DNA of 64,000 nt from Aquimarina sp. U1-2 (GTDB lineage Bacteria; Bacteroidota; Bacteroidia; Flavobacteriales; Flavobacteriaceae). Shown here piece after piece: positions 63,895-64,000 of this stretch. Position numbers and translations under genes: made by a program. The notes under the pieces were generated by a model, which made no database searches, had not been told where the DNA came from, and saw only the letters and a list, made by a program, of their open reading frames with translations. Each line of letters begins with the position of its first letter. Within the stretch, counting starts at the first letter, position 1. The stretch is taken from the NCBI RefSeq assembly GCF_017897595.1, contig NZ_JAGKIK010000003.1, positions 62,001-126,000 on the forward strand, given 5' to 3'.

Positions 63895-64000
63895 ACATAG
63901 ACCTGGTTTTTAACCGGGTCTATGTATTAGGATATCATTATGATGTTTGAAAATACAATGAAAACAAACGTTTTCTAAGTTTTAGCATAGCACTGTTATA
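63895..64000. repeat. Family A palindromic element, cut by the window end (A4)
   Basis: From 63912 the sequence AACCGGGTCTATGTATTAGG, then GATGTTTGAAAATACAATGA, AAAACAAACGTTTTCTAAGT and TTTAGCATAGCAC follows the left arm of A2 in the same orientation. It begins inside a separate hairpin (ACATAGACC 63895-63903 with GGTCTATGT 63917-63925). The remaining 138 bp between 63757 and 63894 show nothing clear. Confidence 0.5.

Noticed and set aside
63895..63925. Rho-independent terminator at the window end
   Set aside because: The stem is good, but neither strand has a U-tract after it; it probably belongs to the adjacent palindromic repeat.

Overview
The window is AT-rich chromosomal DNA from a marine-type member of the Flavobacteriaceae (Bacteroidota); Aquimarina or a close relative would fit, but the genus is inference. 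Supporting signs are Bacteroidota -7 boxes (TAnnTTTG), a C-terminal type IX secretion sorting domain, GSCFA and LruC proteins, LytTR/propeller histidine kinases, a long-form aromatic amino acid hydroxylase and lipoprotein signals of the CxD/CE type. No rRNA, tRNA, CRISPR array or complete insertion sequence was found.

Layout. 0-17.5 kb is mostly housekeeping: the 3' end of an aromatic amino acid hydroxylase, GSCFA, a zinc-ribbon membrane protein, alaS, an M23 peptidase, CapA-like and MerR proteins, LemA with two TPM proteins, the GTPases Der and Era, a choice-of-anchor I lipoprotein, an AGCS symporter, a SpoU methyltransferase and an N-acetylmuramidase. 17.8-28 kb is sensory: two LytS/LytTR two-component systems meet tail to tail, one with a periplasmic propeller and one with small membrane proteins including an ABA4-like protein. 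A porin-like protein and a small MscS channel follow. 28-30 kb holds a glutaryl-CoA-dehydrogenase-like enzyme and an eight-cysteine mini-protein. 30-46.6 kb looks like an exopolysaccharide/surface locus: TPR/beta-barrel protein, GT2, a large T9SS-exported LruC protein, flippase, GT4, and an operon of a PTPS-related membrane protein, an Ig-like anchored protein and a GH5-like glycosidase.

47-63.7 kb is an iron-acquisition island and the most interesting part. One long minus-strand operon encodes a DesA-like decarboxylase, an N-hydroxylase, an MFS exporter, two tandem GNAT-IucA/IucC fusion synthetases, a nitroreductase, a DUF1624 membrane acyltransferase and a crotonase that is convincingly RpfF-like (a DSF quorum-signal synthase) with both catalytic glutamates. 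Next to it lie an AraC-type regulator, a divergent TonB siderophore receptor and a PepSY reductase-like protein. The product is predicted to be a dihydroxamate of the bisucaberin/desferrioxamine/putrebactin type, possibly modified by the extra genes.

The siderophore promoter (63.7 kb) and the receptor promoter (51.1 kb) share one architecture: a 28-bp near-identical block (26/28) built on two GACG direct repeats 21 bp apart, then 21-22 bp to a TAnnTTTG box, then a Fur/DtxR-like palindrome. This suggests joint activation by the AraC protein, whose start codon lies inside one copy, and repression by iron. Intergenic spaces carry at least three families of short repeats, including 160-170 bp near-perfect palindromes; copies of one family lie on both sides of the iron island.
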